Below are positions 18,314 to 27,446 of a DNA stretch of 64,000 nt, piece by piece; positions within the stretch are counted from its first letter, which is position 1, and every line of letters starts with the position of its first letter. A model generated the notes under the pieces. The model was not told where the DNA came from, searched no databases, and worked only from the letters and a program-made list of their open reading frames with translations. The translations under genes and the position numbers were made by a program. Origin of the DNA: Paenibacillus sp. FSL H8-0079 (GTDB lineage Bacteria; Bacillota; Bacilli; Paenibacillales; Paenibacillaceae); the NCBI RefSeq assembly GCF_037991315.1, contig NZ_CP150300.1, positions 3,782,001 to 3,846,000 on the forward strand. The letters run 5' to 3'.

Positions 18314-18395
18314 CAACAAAATCAGGCTGGACAGTCACCCAACTTCAACCACATTAATACTGTAACGGTATCATGTGGAATGGAGTTGGGAATCA

Positions 18396-19157
18396 ATGGC
18401 GGAGCTGTATAGTGCCGACGAAATAAACACCTTGTTTGAGCGTCTTCCATCTTGGCAGCAGGACGCTTATTCGCAATTTGGTAAAATGATCGCCGACGAA
18501 GATAATACGTATCCATGTGTACCTGGACGAATGGGATTTCTGTCAGGACATTTGAGGTACGGCTTTACGTGTGATCCCCGATCTGAACAAGCTGCCGAAG
18601 ATATGGCGGAGCTGCTTAGACAGTATGGTCCTGTATCCAGAGACACAGGTCATTACGCTTCCATGGTGGTCATCTGTGAGACGCCAAATGATCTAAAAGA
18701 TCATACAACGGTAGAGCAATATCAGACGTTATTCTGGCAAATGCTTAATCGGGTAAGTTCACACGATACCGAGCCGTGGCCGGAACATATTTCAACCGAT
18801 CCTCATGATTCATCATGGGAGTTTTGCTTTGGCGGAGAGCCTTACTTTTGTTTTTGCGCTACTCCCGCACATGAACTCAGAGCTAGCCGGCATTTTCCTT
18901 ATCTCATGTTTGCTTTTCAACCACGGTGGGTATTCGAATCCATCAATGACAACACCCCTCTTGGCCGCAAAATGAAAACATTGATCCGCAAACGTCTCGC
19001 TGCATATGATGCTGTTCCTGCTCACCCTTCGCTGATGTGGTATGGACAGCAGGATAATCTGGAATGGAAACAATATTTCCTGCCTGATGATGAGCAGACA
19101 CCTTCCAAATGTCCATTTATGCGGATGAAGCAAGCCTTTGGTAAATTGACGAAATAA
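18396..19157 (+). CDS. YqcI/YcgG family protein
   Basis: About 253 residues, starting at ATG 18396 after GGAGTTGGG. The family pattern is clear: YPCVPGRMGF near the N-terminus, FCFGGEPYFCFCATPAHE in the middle and DEQTPSKCPFMRM at the end. The function of the family is not established. It sits directly after a LysE-type exporter gene as in B. subtilis, which links it to amino-acid export or detoxification by inference. Several Cys (in FCFCATP and SKCPF) are conserved-looking. Confidence 0.75.
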   Translation: MAELYSADEINTLFERLPSWQQDAYSQFGKMIADEDNTYPCVPGRMGFLSGHLRYGFTCDPRSEQAAEDMAELLRQYGPVSRDTGHYASMVVICETPNDLKDHTTVEQYQTLFWQMLNRVSSHDTEPWPEHISTDPHDSSWEFCFGGEPYFCFCATPAHELRASRHFPYLMFAFQPRWVFESINDNTPLGRKMKTLIRKRLAAYDAVPAHPSLMWYGQQDNLEWKQYFLPDDEQTPSKCPFMRMKQAFGKLTK

Positions 19158-19215
19158 TCTTAAAACACTTATTACGTATTCATTAATATGTTGGACAATT
19201 TTCGCCAAACACTAC

Positions 19216-20562
19216 TTATGGTTTGGATGGTGCAGACTGCGGAGTTTTGGAGCCACGTACTTTGTGAACAATATACGTAATGATCCCAAGCAACACCACA
19301 AGTCCCACACTTGCCAGCAGACCCGTTCTGCTGGCTTTTTCCATCGCTGTTCCCGCAACAGCAGCCACAATTAATACCATGGCAATCCATACTTTGATGC
19401 GATTCCACTTCACAGGCTTCATTTTTTTGATGTACGTGATGCAGATGAGCAGCCATGTATACATCAATACCAGACTACCTGCTGTCGTCACATATTCAAA
19501 CAGACTTTTGGGCATCCATAATGCCATCAATGTGGACAGGATTAATCCGGCCGCTGTGCAACACAATGCCTGAAGTGGCATATCCTTTTTCCCCCATGTC
19601 TTTGTGAAAAGCTTCGGCGCATCTCCATCTTCTGCAAGTTTCACTAACATGGACGTAATGGCATATAGCGAAGCCACCATCGTCGAAAATCCGGCAATAA
19701 TCAGAACTCCATTGAGAATGTGGACCACTACGGTGAATCCGATGGTTGACATGGCTTTTACAAGCGGGCTTTCATCTGGAGTCAATTGGCTGGATGGCAC
19801 AAGCAACAGAATCAAAGCAATTGCAATGACATAAAGTGTACTCACCGATAATAGCATTACTCGACCTGATTTCACTGCATCTTTCGGTTCTTTCAATTTG
19901 GCTGCCATCAAGCCCATAACCTCGATCCCGGCAAAAGCAAAGAATGCATAGATGAATCCGGTCCACACCCCTTTACCTCCATGCGGAAACCATTCATTCT
20001 TTAATTGTTCTGGCGTCACTTGTACAGGTAACCAACCCAGACAAGCCGCTCCTGCTATAGCTATAAATGCAACCGTTGCAGCAAGTTTGATTACGGCAAG
20101 AATATTCTCCGTTTTGGTTAATCCCTTCGCTCCCAGTGCAGCAATGAACAGACCGATAGCAGCATAGATCGCAACAAATGCCCATAGGGGAAACTTGGGG
20201 AACCAGAATTGGGAGAAGAGCCCAAGTGCTGTCAAAGAACTGCCCATGATGAGCATTTCCGAAGCCCAGTACATCCACCCACTTCCAAAACCAGCCCATG
20301 GTCCGAATGCTTCTCCAGCATAGGTTCGAAAAGCGCCTTCTTTTGGATCATCTGCCGTCATCTGCGCCAGCGCGCCAAATACAAAGTAAGTACCCGCCGC
20401 AGCGAGCACCAATAATACGAGTACGGATATGCCGGCCCAATGAATCGCGAGACTGGTTCCCAGGAAAAATCCTGTTCCAAGCGTGCACCCCGCGCCAAAC
20501 AAAGATAGGCTGACCCAACTTAGCTTATCGTCGTCCTTTTTACCGTGTAGCTGACTTTTCAT
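19216..20562 (-). CDS. APC-family amino acid permease (YcgH-like)
   Basis: 448 residues with about 12 hydrophobic segments. Helix 1 reads SLFGAGCTLGTGFFLG and the helix 6 region FAFAGIEVMGLMAAKLKEP, both APC-type. It is convergent with the ycgF/ycgG-like pair and resembles B. subtilis YcgH from memory, so the three genes may work on a common amino acid, with import here and export by the LysE-type protein. ATG 20562 follows GGAGGAGC. Confidence 0.8.
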   Translation of the reverse strand: MKSQLHGKKDDDKLSWVSLSLFGAGCTLGTGFFLGTSLAIHWAGISVLVLLVLAAAGTYFVFGALAQMTADDPKEGAFRTYAGEAFGPWAGFGSGWMYWASEMLIMGSSLTALGLFSQFWFPKFPLWAFVAIYAAIGLFIAALGAKGLTKTENILAVIKLAATVAFIAIAGAACLGWLPVQVTPEQLKNEWFPHGGKGVWTGFIYAFFAFAGIEVMGLMAAKLKEPKDAVKSGRVMLLSVSTLYVIAIALILLLVPSSQLTPDESPLVKAMSTIGFTVVVHILNGVLIIAGFSTMVASLYAITSMLVKLAEDGDAPKLFTKTWGKKDMPLQALCCTAAGLILSTLMALWMPKSLFEYVTTAGSLVLMYTWLLICITYIKKMKPVKWNRIKVWIAMVLIVAAVAGTAMEKASRTGLLASVGLVVLLGIITYIVHKVRGSKTPQSAPSKP

Positions 20563-20649
20563 GAAGCTCCTCCTTCTGCCTTATCCCCTTACGATTTACA
20601 GGTCATGGAGGTTTTATGTCTGCATTGCCAAAAGAATTGTTTATGATTT

Positions 20650-20667
20650 ACATAATAAATATTATGT
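20650..20667. repeat. dif-like palindrome, copy 2
   Basis: TTT then ACATAAT-AAAT-ATTATGT, perfectly palindromic, followed by TATTTT. Aligned to the E. coli dif core, CATAA-n6-TTATGTTA is shared. It lies 88 bases upstream of the YcgH-like gene. Confidence 0.5.
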
Positions 20668-20871
20668 TATTTTATTTTGACGATGAATTTAAGCTGTACT
20701 TTCTTAAGCGTCATTTCTAAAAAATTATTTTCACTCCCATGTGAAATCTGTAAAAAAGTTTGTTGACTTCTATCACTTAGAATGATTCTCCTTTTTAACA
20801 TGAGGGAGCGGTATCGAATCTCAATGTGATGTGGGAACTAAGGTGAGAAAATGATCTTTCTATTGTGAAAT

Positions 20872-20895
20872 TTTCATATGTTGAAATAGTATAAT
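20872..20895. repeat. Palindrome plus TATAAT, copy 1
   Basis: TTTCATATGTTGAAA followed by TAGTATAAT. A close copy is at 21119. Confidence 0.45.
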
Positions 20896-21118
20896 ATAGT
20901 AGTTATTTCTTTCATTTCGAACGCTGGGCACCTCTATTTTTGCGTATCATTCTACCAGCTTCTTATTTTCGTGAAATTTCCGGTTGTCCAAAATAGAATG
21001 GCTCAATTTTGGGATTTTTCCTCTTTTCTCCGGTCTCATCGGTTTTTCGGGGACTGATGTATAGATATTCTTCTCTAGAAATTTTTCGCAGTCTCTGGTG
21101 CAATCATTATTATGAATT

Positions 21119-21140
21119 TTTCATATGATGAAAATATAAT
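21119..21140. repeat. Palindrome plus TATAAT, copy 2
   Basis: TTTCATATGATGAAA is a perfect palindrome with a 3-base centre, followed by ATATAAT. It is 247 bases from copy 1 in the same orientation. Confidence 0.45.
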
Positions 21141-21149
21141 ATATTAGCT

Positions 21150-21178
21150 AAAAAAGAAGCCGCCTTGATGGCGACTTC
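21150..21178 (-). terminator. Intrinsic terminator of the aldo/keto reductase gene
   Basis: GAAGTCGCC pairs with GGCGGCTTC on the minus strand, followed by TTTTTT. Confidence 0.8.
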
Positions 21179-21198
21179 ACTCATATTTTAACAATTTT

Positions 21199-22092
21199 TT
21201 AAGTCCGGCCAGTCCAGTCAGCGCCGGCGATTTCGTTCCATCGTGCTCTAATTTCATCATATAGGTTCTGCGGAAGTGCCCCTTTAGCCACAAGATCGGC
21301 ATTTTGCTGCCAGCGATTGGGCTTGGCTGTTCCTACAATAGCCGTGTCTACGCCTTCGGTACTTAGCGTAAAACGTAGTGCTGTTTCCACCGCTGCCTGG
21401 GCATCTTCACCCAGAAAACCATAGTTAAGTTCGCTTAAGCGTTTCCAGTATATAAATGGATAAGCCTCTTCTGAAAGTGTTTCATACGTCCAGGCCGCAT
21501 TGGCAATAGGTCTTTTGGCGATGACACCCATGTTTCTTTTTCTCGCCTCAGGCAAAGTAAGTTCAATTGCCTCCTGATCTGCGATATTTAATGAGGTCTC
21601 CAGGCTGTCAAATACTCCGGTCTGAATCGCATATAGCGCATCCGTTGTATCCCCACTATATCCGATGAACCTGGTTTTCCCTGCTTCCTTGGCACGCTGT
21701 AGCACTTCGATAACTGCCCCTTGCCGAAGCACTTCTTCAGAACAGCTATGCAAATGGATGACATCCACATAGTCCGTTTTCAACCGCTTAAGACTACGGT
21801 CAATCGTTTGCTCCAGTACTTTGGCATCCCAATCGGGACCTTCGATCCCGGCAGCATGTCCACATTTGGTGAACAAATAGTAATCATCACGCCGATGTGA
21901 CAGCACTTCACCGATTAATTGCTCGCTATCACCATAACATTCAGCCGTATCAATCACGTTTAAGCCTGCATCCAGCGCACTGTTCAGTAATGTCGCTACA
22001 TCCGTTTTGGATACATTTTTGCCTATTTCCGCTCCGCCAAATCCAAGTGTACTTACGTTCATTCCAGTATTTCCGTACTTGCGCGTTTCCAT
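21199..22092 (-). CDS. Aldo/keto reductase
   Basis: A cytoplasmic NADPH-dependent carbonyl reductase with the TIM-barrel pattern. The catalytic tetrad is visible as D in NVIDTAECYGDSE with Y53, K in FTKCG and H in VIHLHS. The cofactor region is IVGTAKPNRWQQN near the C-terminus. 297 residues, normal for the family. The substrate is unknown. It stands alone between a terminator and the element-like block at 22149. Confidence 0.85.
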   Translation of the reverse strand: METRKYGNTGMNVSTLGFGGAEIGKNVSKTDVATLLNSALDAGLNVIDTAECYGDSEQLIGEVLSHRRDDYYLFTKCGHAAGIEGPDWDAKVLEQTIDRSLKRLKTDYVDVIHLHSCSEEVLRQGAVIEVLQRAKEAGKTRFIGYSGDTTDALYAIQTGVFDSLETSLNIADQEAIELTLPEARKRNMGVIAKRPIANAAWTYETLSEEAYPFIYWKRLSELNYGFLGEDAQAAVETALRFTLSTEGVDTAIVGTAKPNRWQQNADLVAKGALPQNLYDEIRARWNEIAGADWTGRT

Positions 22093-22148
22093 GGTTATCT
22101 TCCTCCAAGTTCAGTGAATTGGGTACAGATAAATAGAAATACAGATTA

Positions 22149-22304
22149 GGGCGTGTCTGAACCTCCGCAGAAGTAAATTTTGCCGATTTTTCGTTCCAAA
22201 CAAGGAAGTTTTCCGCAGTTGTGCCGGGGCACGTCAAGGAAAAAGTAACGCAGCAGGGGGCGAAAAGACGGTAAAAGATGCACTTCAGCGAGTTTTAGAC
22301 ACGT
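22149..22304. mobile_element. Element-like block C with short terminal inverted repeats
   Basis: The left end reads GCGTGTCTGAA and the right end TTTTAGACACG, inverted copies of CGTGTCTRAA. The inside is GC-richer than its flanks and contains a 74-codon minus-strand frame with no homologue I can name. It is a single copy in this window, so mobility is only inferred from form. Confidence 0.4.
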
Positions 22305-22380
22305 TTTATCTTCCAATATGTTATTACCCATACATTCGTTATGCCACCCACTTTTCCAGACTGCTACCAACTCAACTCAT

Positions 22381-23154
22381 CTAGAATCCGTAGATGGACA
22401 TCCCACCGTCAACCAATAACGTCTGACCCGTTATGTATCCGGCTGCATCCGATGCCAGGAACACGACAGGTCCTACCACTTCCTCCAGTTCTCCCACTCG
22501 CTGAAGCGGTGTGCGACTTACGATTTCCTGCAAATACTGGGGATCATCCAGCAGCTTTTCGGTCAAAGGTGTTCGGAAATACCATGGGCCTACTGAATTG
22601 ACACGGATTCCATAATTGCCCCATTCCAGTGCGAGAACTTTGGTCATATGAATTAATGCAGCTTTGGTCGCACCATATACAACCCCTGTTCGAAGAGCCG
22701 TGTGCCCACCTACCGAAGAGATGTTGATGATCTTCCCAGTCCCACGTTCTTTCATATGCTGACCCGCCAGTTGTGAAGCGATGAATGCCGACTTCAGATT
22801 CGTTTGCATGATGGTCTCCCACTGCTCGTCCGTGACTTCAAGTGCGGGTGTCCGGATGTTCATACCTGCATTATTCACCAAAATGTCCAGACTGCCCATC
22901 TCCGAAATCGCCTCTCGAAACGTCTCTTCCAGTTGCTCTCTTGATGTCACATCCGCAGTTAGTGCGAGTGCTTTACGCCCTGTCTGTTCGTAGATGTAGG
23001 CAGCTGTCTCCTCAATCTCTCTCATCGTTCGGGATACAAGTACAACGTCACTGCCTGACTGGGCAAGTCCAATCGCAATTGCTTTTCCGATCCCTCTCCC
23101 CGCGCCTGTCACTAGTGCTGTCTGTCCATCGAGATGGAATGTAGGTACGTTCAT
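22381..23154 (-). CDS. SDR-family oxidoreductase
   Basis: 257 residues from ATG 23154, which sits eight bases after AAGGAG. Classical short-chain dehydrogenase features are all present: TGAGRGIG cofactor motif near residue 17, NNAG, and the catalytic Ser-Tyr-Lys in ISSVGG ... VYGATKA. The GYITGQTLLVDGG C-terminus is typical of gluconate 5-dehydrogenase or 3-oxoacyl-type SDRs. The substrate cannot be fixed. MITE-like element B1 lies 24 bases upstream, in its promoter region. Confidence 0.88.
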   Translation of the reverse strand: MNVPTFHLDGQTALVTGAGRGIGKAIAIGLAQSGSDVVLVSRTMREIEETAAYIYEQTGRKALALTADVTSREQLEETFREAISEMGSLDILVNNAGMNIRTPALEVTDEQWETIMQTNLKSAFIASQLAGQHMKERGTGKIINISSVGGHTALRTGVVYGATKAALIHMTKVLALEWGNYGIRVNSVGPWYFRTPLTEKLLDDPQYLQEIVSRTPLQRVGELEEVVGPVVFLASDAAGYITGQTLLVDGGMSIYGF

Positions 23155-23177
23155 GTCACTCACTCCTTCATCAGATT

Positions 23178-23403
23178 TATAAGTTGAACTAAAGATTATT
23201 TACACTGACACTACGATGACAGAATAACCTTCCAATCGCTGTTATCCCCAGATTTTTTGATTCCCTTTTTCGAAGGGGAAAATCCGGGGATAGCTTATGC
23301 TTCCGATGCAGCTTTCTTTCAGAAAGCTTTTAGGCGAACGCTTCGCTTTTTCAGTTTTTTTCTGTCCTCTCCGTTATCGTGTAAATGATTAGTTCAACTT
23401 ATA
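23178..23403. mobile_element. MITE-like element B, copy 1
   Basis: A perfect 15-bp terminal inverted repeat: 23178-23192 (TATAAGTTGAACTAA) and 23389-23403. The 226-bp element has no ORF. Its interior (AACCTTCC-ATCGCTGTTATCCCC, GATTTTTT-GATTCCC, GCTTCCGATGCAGCTTTC, TCTGTCCTC) is closely repeated at 58164-58388. It is a non-autonomous element or a spread regulatory repeat. Confidence 0.7.
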
Positions 23404-23451
23404 TCGCAAATCATGCAAATGCTTTATATGTAAGTGAAGCCCCGATTGGGA

Positions 23452-23940
23452 TCAGGTTACAAAATACTGGCTTGGATTGCCCAGCTCTGGATGGAACTTT
23501 TCTCGAAAGCGGCCTCCTGTATACTCCCCTATAATTTTTCGCCAGAACGCCTGCGCAATGACATTGTTACGAACCTGAGTCACTTTCCATCTTCCTGGGA
23601 AACGTTTAAACAATTCATAGGCTGCCCGTGTGCCCACGCCACTGCGCCGATATTTTTGCATTACAAAAAATTCAGTCAAATAGTAGTCATTATCCTTACT
23701 TCCAGGCTCCAGTTTCTCCACCAAAGCAAACCCTGCAGGTGCCCCATCACTTGTAATCAAAAAAGGAAACTTGCGGTCCTCTTCTGTCCAGAATGCTTCC
23801 AAACCCGGATATTCCGGAAAAATACCGTTACTGTCCACATCAATATTCAGATATTTGGTAAAATCATAGAGATAAAATTGCATTAAATGCCGAATCACCT
23901 GACTGCGTTCCCGGGGAACCAGTTCTATTTGCATATTCAT
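23452..23940 (-). CDS. GNAT-family N-acetyltransferase
   Basis: 162 residues from ATG 23940, eight bases after GAGGAGG. The acetyl-CoA loop is KYRRSGVGTRAAYELF, and the C-terminal VIAQAFWRKIIGEYTGG is typical of GNAT motif B. The target amine is unknown. It stands between element B1 and xerS. Confidence 0.8.
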   Translation of the reverse strand: MNMQIELVPRERSQVIRHLMQFYLYDFTKYLNIDVDSNGIFPEYPGLEAFWTEEDRKFPFLITSDGAPAGFALVEKLEPGSKDNDYYLTEFFVMQKYRRSGVGTRAAYELFKRFPGRWKVTQVRNNVIAQAFWRKIIGEYTGGRFREKFHPELGNPSQYFVT

Positions 23941-24132
23941 CCGGTTCACCTCCTCTGCTCTACGTATACTGATTACTTTAAAGGTTTACGCGCTGAAGGG
24001 CAAGGAAGCATCCGCTACCTGCTACCTGCTTCAGTGAACAAGTTGTGAGCATGTAAATTATGGTACACTAGAGCATAGAATACTAACACATTGAATATTA
24101 ATTTATATGTTTTTCACATGGAGGTGTCGAAC

Positions 24133-25224
24133 TTGACCAACGTGCAAAAAGAGATTGATCGACGCAAGCTGGATGACAAACTACCTTCCATGCCTTGGTT
24201 CGTTCAGCAATTCATGGACTACAAGCTGCCTGACCTGTCCCCCTCTACCCTGCTCGAATATTTAAGAGATTACGAAGCTTTCTTCGGTTGGTTGCGAGCA
24301 GAGGGGCTGTCCGAGGCAAGCTCTAATAAAGAAGTTACTTTAACTGAACTGGAAGTCCTACGCATGGATTCGGTTACCGCCTATCGGTTATTTCTCACAA
24401 CCAAACGGGAAGGAACCAATTCCAGAATTACCGTCTCTCGCAAACTCTCTTCCCTTCGCTCCCTTTTCCATTACCTGAGCCAGATTGCGGAAGACGAAGA
24501 TTTCTACCCTTTGCTGAAGCGGAATATTATGGCCAAAATCGAGATCAAGCGCACGCATAAACCCAAGGATACCGCTGCCAAACTCAAAGGTAAAATTCTC
24601 GAGGAAGAGGAACTTCTGGAATTTATCGGTTATATCCTTGAAGGTTACGCTGTCGATATGGAGAAGAACAAGCAGGCTCTGTACTCCCATGAAATCAACA
24701 AAGAACGGGACGCCTGTATTGCCAGCCTGATTTTGAATTCCGGCTTACGTGTGTCGGAGGTCGTGAACCTGAACGTCGATGACCTCGATCTGAACAACAA
24801 ACTCCTGTATGTTTATCGCAAAGGTAACAATGATGAGACGTACAAAACACCCGTTTATTTCAGGGAACAGGCCAAGGACGAACTCGCGACTTATATGAAC
24901 CTGCGGCAATCACGTTACCGTACACCCAAGCGCGAAAAAGGTCTGTTCATTGCCATGCGCAACGGAGATTCGGAAGGCAGCCGAATGACCAAAAGAGCGA
25001 TCCAGGCCATGATCATGAAATACGCCAAACGTTTTGGCAAGCCATTCTTGACCGTGCACAAATTACGCCATTCATTCGCAACTGACTATTATCTGCAAAA
25101 TGATATCTACAAAACGAAGGAGCAGCTTGGGCACGCTTCAACGGAAACAACCGAAATTTACGCTCATCTCACCGACAAAACGATGTCCGAAGCTATCGAA
25201 CGCCGTACTGACGATGGGATGTAA
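24133..25224 (+). CDS. xerS: Tyrosine recombinase XerS
   Basis: A chromosome-dimer-type site-specific recombinase, about 363 residues, longer than XerC/D as expected for XerS. The catalytic residues are Arg in NSGLRVSEV, Lys in YRKGNN, HKLRHSF, His in LGHAS and Tyr in EIYAHLT. TTG 24133 is the best start, seven bases after GGAGGT; the frame opens earlier at 24091 without a site. In streptococci XerS resolves dimers alone at difSL, a site next to its gene. A dif-like palindrome lies 118 bases after this stop. Confidence 0.85.
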   Translation: MTNVQKEIDRRKLDDKLPSMPWFVQQFMDYKLPDLSPSTLLEYLRDYEAFFGWLRAEGLSEASSNKEVTLTELEVLRMDSVTAYRLFLTTKREGTNSRITVSRKLSSLRSLFHYLSQIAEDEDFYPLLKRNIMAKIEIKRTHKPKDTAAKLKGKILEEEELLEFIGYILEGYAVDMEKNKQALYSHEINKERDACIASLILNSGLRVSEVVNLNVDDLDLNNKLLYVYRKGNNDETYKTPVYFREQAKDELATYMNLRQSRYRTPKREKGLFIAMRNGDSEGSRMTKRAIQAMIMKYAKRFGKPFLTVHKLRHSFATDYYLQNDIYKTKEQLGHASTETTEIYAHLTDKTMSEAIERRTDDGM

Positions 25225-25239
25225 CATCCCGAACATAAT

Positions 25240-25300
25240 AAAAGCAGCAAGCCGCATCAAGGATTTCGATCCGAGAAAGGTCTGCTGCTTTTTTTGTTTT
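25240..25300 (+). terminator. Intrinsic terminator of xerS
   Basis: AAAGCAGCA pairs with TGCTGCTTT followed by a T-run; the loop is about 33 bases. Confidence 0.75.
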
Positions 25301-25341
25301 TTACATCATTCAAGGAAAAGAAGCACCAATAATTTTAGTTT

Positions 25342-25359
25342 ACATAATAAATGTTACGT
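25342..25359. repeat. dif-like palindrome, copy 3
   Basis: TTT then ACATAAT-AAAT-GTTACGT, then TAT. One arm has two changes relative to copy 2. It lies between convergent xerS and mobB. Confidence 0.5.
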
Positions 25360-25465
25360 TATATTAGAAATGGATCAATAATGCTCTCTGTACATTCAAT
25401 CATGTGCAGCGACGATAATGTCCCACTTCTTTACGTTTCCACGATTCGATTTCAGTATTCTTCCT

Positions 25466-25999
25466 TCACTTGCTCTCAACCATCTGTAACAACGCTTGGG
25501 CTATATACTCCGTTTCATGAACCGAGTACCACGTTATATCCCTGTTTACGACGCTTAGCTCCATCACCTGATCTAGAGATAACCATGAGATCATACCCAT
25601 TACCCTTTCAAGGCGATCCACTAGTGTCAGATCTTTCTCTTCTCGAACCATCACCAACTTGGGATAAGAAGCCTCTTTGAATCCCTCTATAACAATCCAA
25701 TCATACCCGGATAGACGACTTAACATATCCTCCAGCCTGGTTGCTTGTCGCTCCATAATGGCAGTGCGTTTCTCTGACATAACAACCACCGCCGCGGCCC
25801 CTGCCTCCCCAAATCGATACGAATCCGTTCCTTCTTGATCCATCTCGAAATGGTCGTGTCCATCATGCTTAATCGCGGCTACCTTTAGTCCCATGGAAGA
25901 AAAGTGATCAATTAGCGCGGCTGTCATGGTCGTCTTGCCCGTGTTCTTGTATCCAACTATCTGTATGATATGTGGTTTTGTTCCACTCATTTTAGTCAT
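25466..25999 (-). CDS. mobB: Molybdopterin-guanine dinucleotide biosynthesis protein B
   Basis: A GTP-binding adaptor for molybdenum cofactor maturation, 177 residues. The P-loop GYKNTGKTT is at residues 16-24 and the family-typical KHDGHDHFEMDQEGTDSYRF follows. It starts at ATG 25999, seven bases after moeA ends, with its GAGGT site inside the moeA 3' end, so the two are coupled. No molybdoenzyme is in the window. Confidence 0.88.
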   Translation of the reverse strand: MTKMSGTKPHIIQIVGYKNTGKTTMTAALIDHFSSMGLKVAAIKHDGHDHFEMDQEGTDSYRFGEAGAAAVVVMSEKRTAIMERQATRLEDMLSRLSGYDWIVIEGFKEASYPKLVMVREEKDLTLVDRLERVMGMISWLSLDQVMELSVVNRDITWYSVHETEYIAQALLQMVESK

Positions 26000-26006
26000 A
26001 TACCAA

Positions 26007-27302
26007 CTACCTCACATGACCTGAGGGCAGTTTGAGAATGCGCACCTGTTCCCCCGCAGGAATGCCTTTTTTCTCAGGAGGAATAACAATTAGACAATCA
26101 CTGTCCTTAATCGTAATCATCACGCTGGATTCATCTACACGGGCAGCAGCGGGTATGGCATACACCATTCCGTTGCGGATCTCTGTGCGTCCACGTACGA
26201 ATCGTGTGAAATTGTTTACTTTGGCGTACCCTTCTTCCAAGGTCGCAGTCCATTCTTCCAAATAAGGATGAGCATCGGCTTGCATGGAACGAATGGTTGG
26301 ACGAACAAATAGACCAAAACCCACAAAACAAGCCCCTGGGTTACCCGAAAGCGCAAAAAGTAATTTGTCTTTGTACACAGCAGCTGTGGTTACACTGCCT
26401 GGTCGCATCGTCACTTTGTTAAACAACATCTCCACATGTTCTTCCAACACAAGTTCACCCATAATATCATAATCCCCGACAGACACTCCGCCTGTGGTCA
26501 CCACGATATCATTATCTTGAATGGCTTCTTCCAGCTTCACCCTTGCTGTGTTCACATCGTCAGCAATGGAACCATACATTACCGGCTCTCCACCTGCTTC
26601 AACGACTAGAGAACGCAACATATAACTGTTGCTGTTCCGAATCCGACCTGGTTGCAGTGGCTCATCTACATCAAGCAATTCCGTTCCTGTGGCGAATATC
26701 GCAACCTTAGGACGTTGAAATACAGGTACTTCTGCAATGCCAAAAGTCGCTAACACGGACTGCTCTCCTGCCCTGATGATCGTTCCTGCTTCAAGCAGTT
26801 GCTGACTCTCCTGGACTTCCAGTCCAATGGGTGTGATGTTAGCGCCCGACAATATCTGCCGTTTCAATGCAATCCACTGTTCTCCGTTCTCTTCCTTACT
26901 CTCGGTCATCTCCATCATGACCACGGCATCCGCACCTTCAGGAACCTGTGCTCCTGTCATGATGCGAGCCGTTGTACCTGAAACAATGGTGTGGTCCGAG
27001 GTGTAACCGCAAGGAATTTCGTCAATTACCCGAAACCAGATTTGATGATCACTAGATGCATCTAGGGTATCTGTACTTATAATTGCGAATCCATCCATAC
27101 CCGATCTGCGGAAGAATGGATACGGATGAGGTGCCTGAATAGTCTCTGCAAGTGTACGTCCATGGGCAGATTCGAGGCGAACTTTCTCTATGGAGCCTGA
27201 AGTCACGCGTGCAGCTATTTTGGCTTGGGCATCCGGTACCTGTACAGCTGTACGATTGAACTTGGCAGTTGTCATATCATATGAATGTGAGTTTAGTTTC
27301 AA
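26007..27302 (-). CDS. moeA: Molybdopterin molybdenumtransferase
   Basis: Inserts molybdenum into molybdopterin-AMP. 431 residues with the MoeA domain order: RRSGMDGFAI and ARIMTGAQVPEGADAVVMME in the N-terminal half, then VVTTGGVSVGDYD and ALSGNPGACFVGF in the MoCF-binding domain. The TTG at 27302 lies 11 bases after AGGAGG; ATG 27275 is an alternative start. First gene of a moeA-mobB operon. Confidence 0.88.
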   Translation of the reverse strand: MKLNSHSYDMTTAKFNRTAVQVPDAQAKIAARVTSGSIEKVRLESAHGRTLAETIQAPHPYPFFRRSGMDGFAIISTDTLDASSDHQIWFRVIDEIPCGYTSDHTIVSGTTARIMTGAQVPEGADAVVMMEMTESKEENGEQWIALKRQILSGANITPIGLEVQESQQLLEAGTIIRAGEQSVLATFGIAEVPVFQRPKVAIFATGTELLDVDEPLQPGRIRNSNSYMLRSLVVEAGGEPVMYGSIADDVNTARVKLEEAIQDNDIVVTTGGVSVGDYDIMGELVLEEHVEMLFNKVTMRPGSVTTAAVYKDKLLFALSGNPGACFVGFGLFVRPTIRSMQADAHPYLEEWTATLEEGYAKVNNFTRFVRGRTEIRNGMVYAIPAAARVDESSVMITIKDSDCLIVIPPEKKGIPAGEQVRILKLPSGHVR

Positions 27303-27446
27303 AAGTATTCTTACCTCCTAGAGACATATCATCGTTTAAGAAAAGTGTAGCCCGAATGCGGTAAGATGACAAGTACATCGCTCACATCCAACATGAAAGC
27401 AAGCGTATATGCCCATAATACAAATGACAAAGGGAGGCGATACATC

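Larger units (their letters stand above)
20563..21149. other. Long AT-rich intergenic region without a gene
   Basis: No ORF of credible length. It contains a dif-like palindrome (20650) and two copies of a TTTCAT-ATG-(A/T)TGAAA palindrome followed by TATAAT (20872 and 21119). Confidence 0.6.

Noticed and set aside
20650..20667. dif-like palindrome read as a GlnR/TnrA nitrogen operator
   Set aside because: TnrA/GlnR sites have TGTNA outward half-sites; here the halves are ACATAAT/ATTATGT, and two of three copies lie between convergent genes, not at promoters.
22146..22370. 74-codon minus-strand frame in block C
   Set aside because: It spans the element-like repeat, has no good ribosome site and no recognisable domain, so it was not called as a gene.
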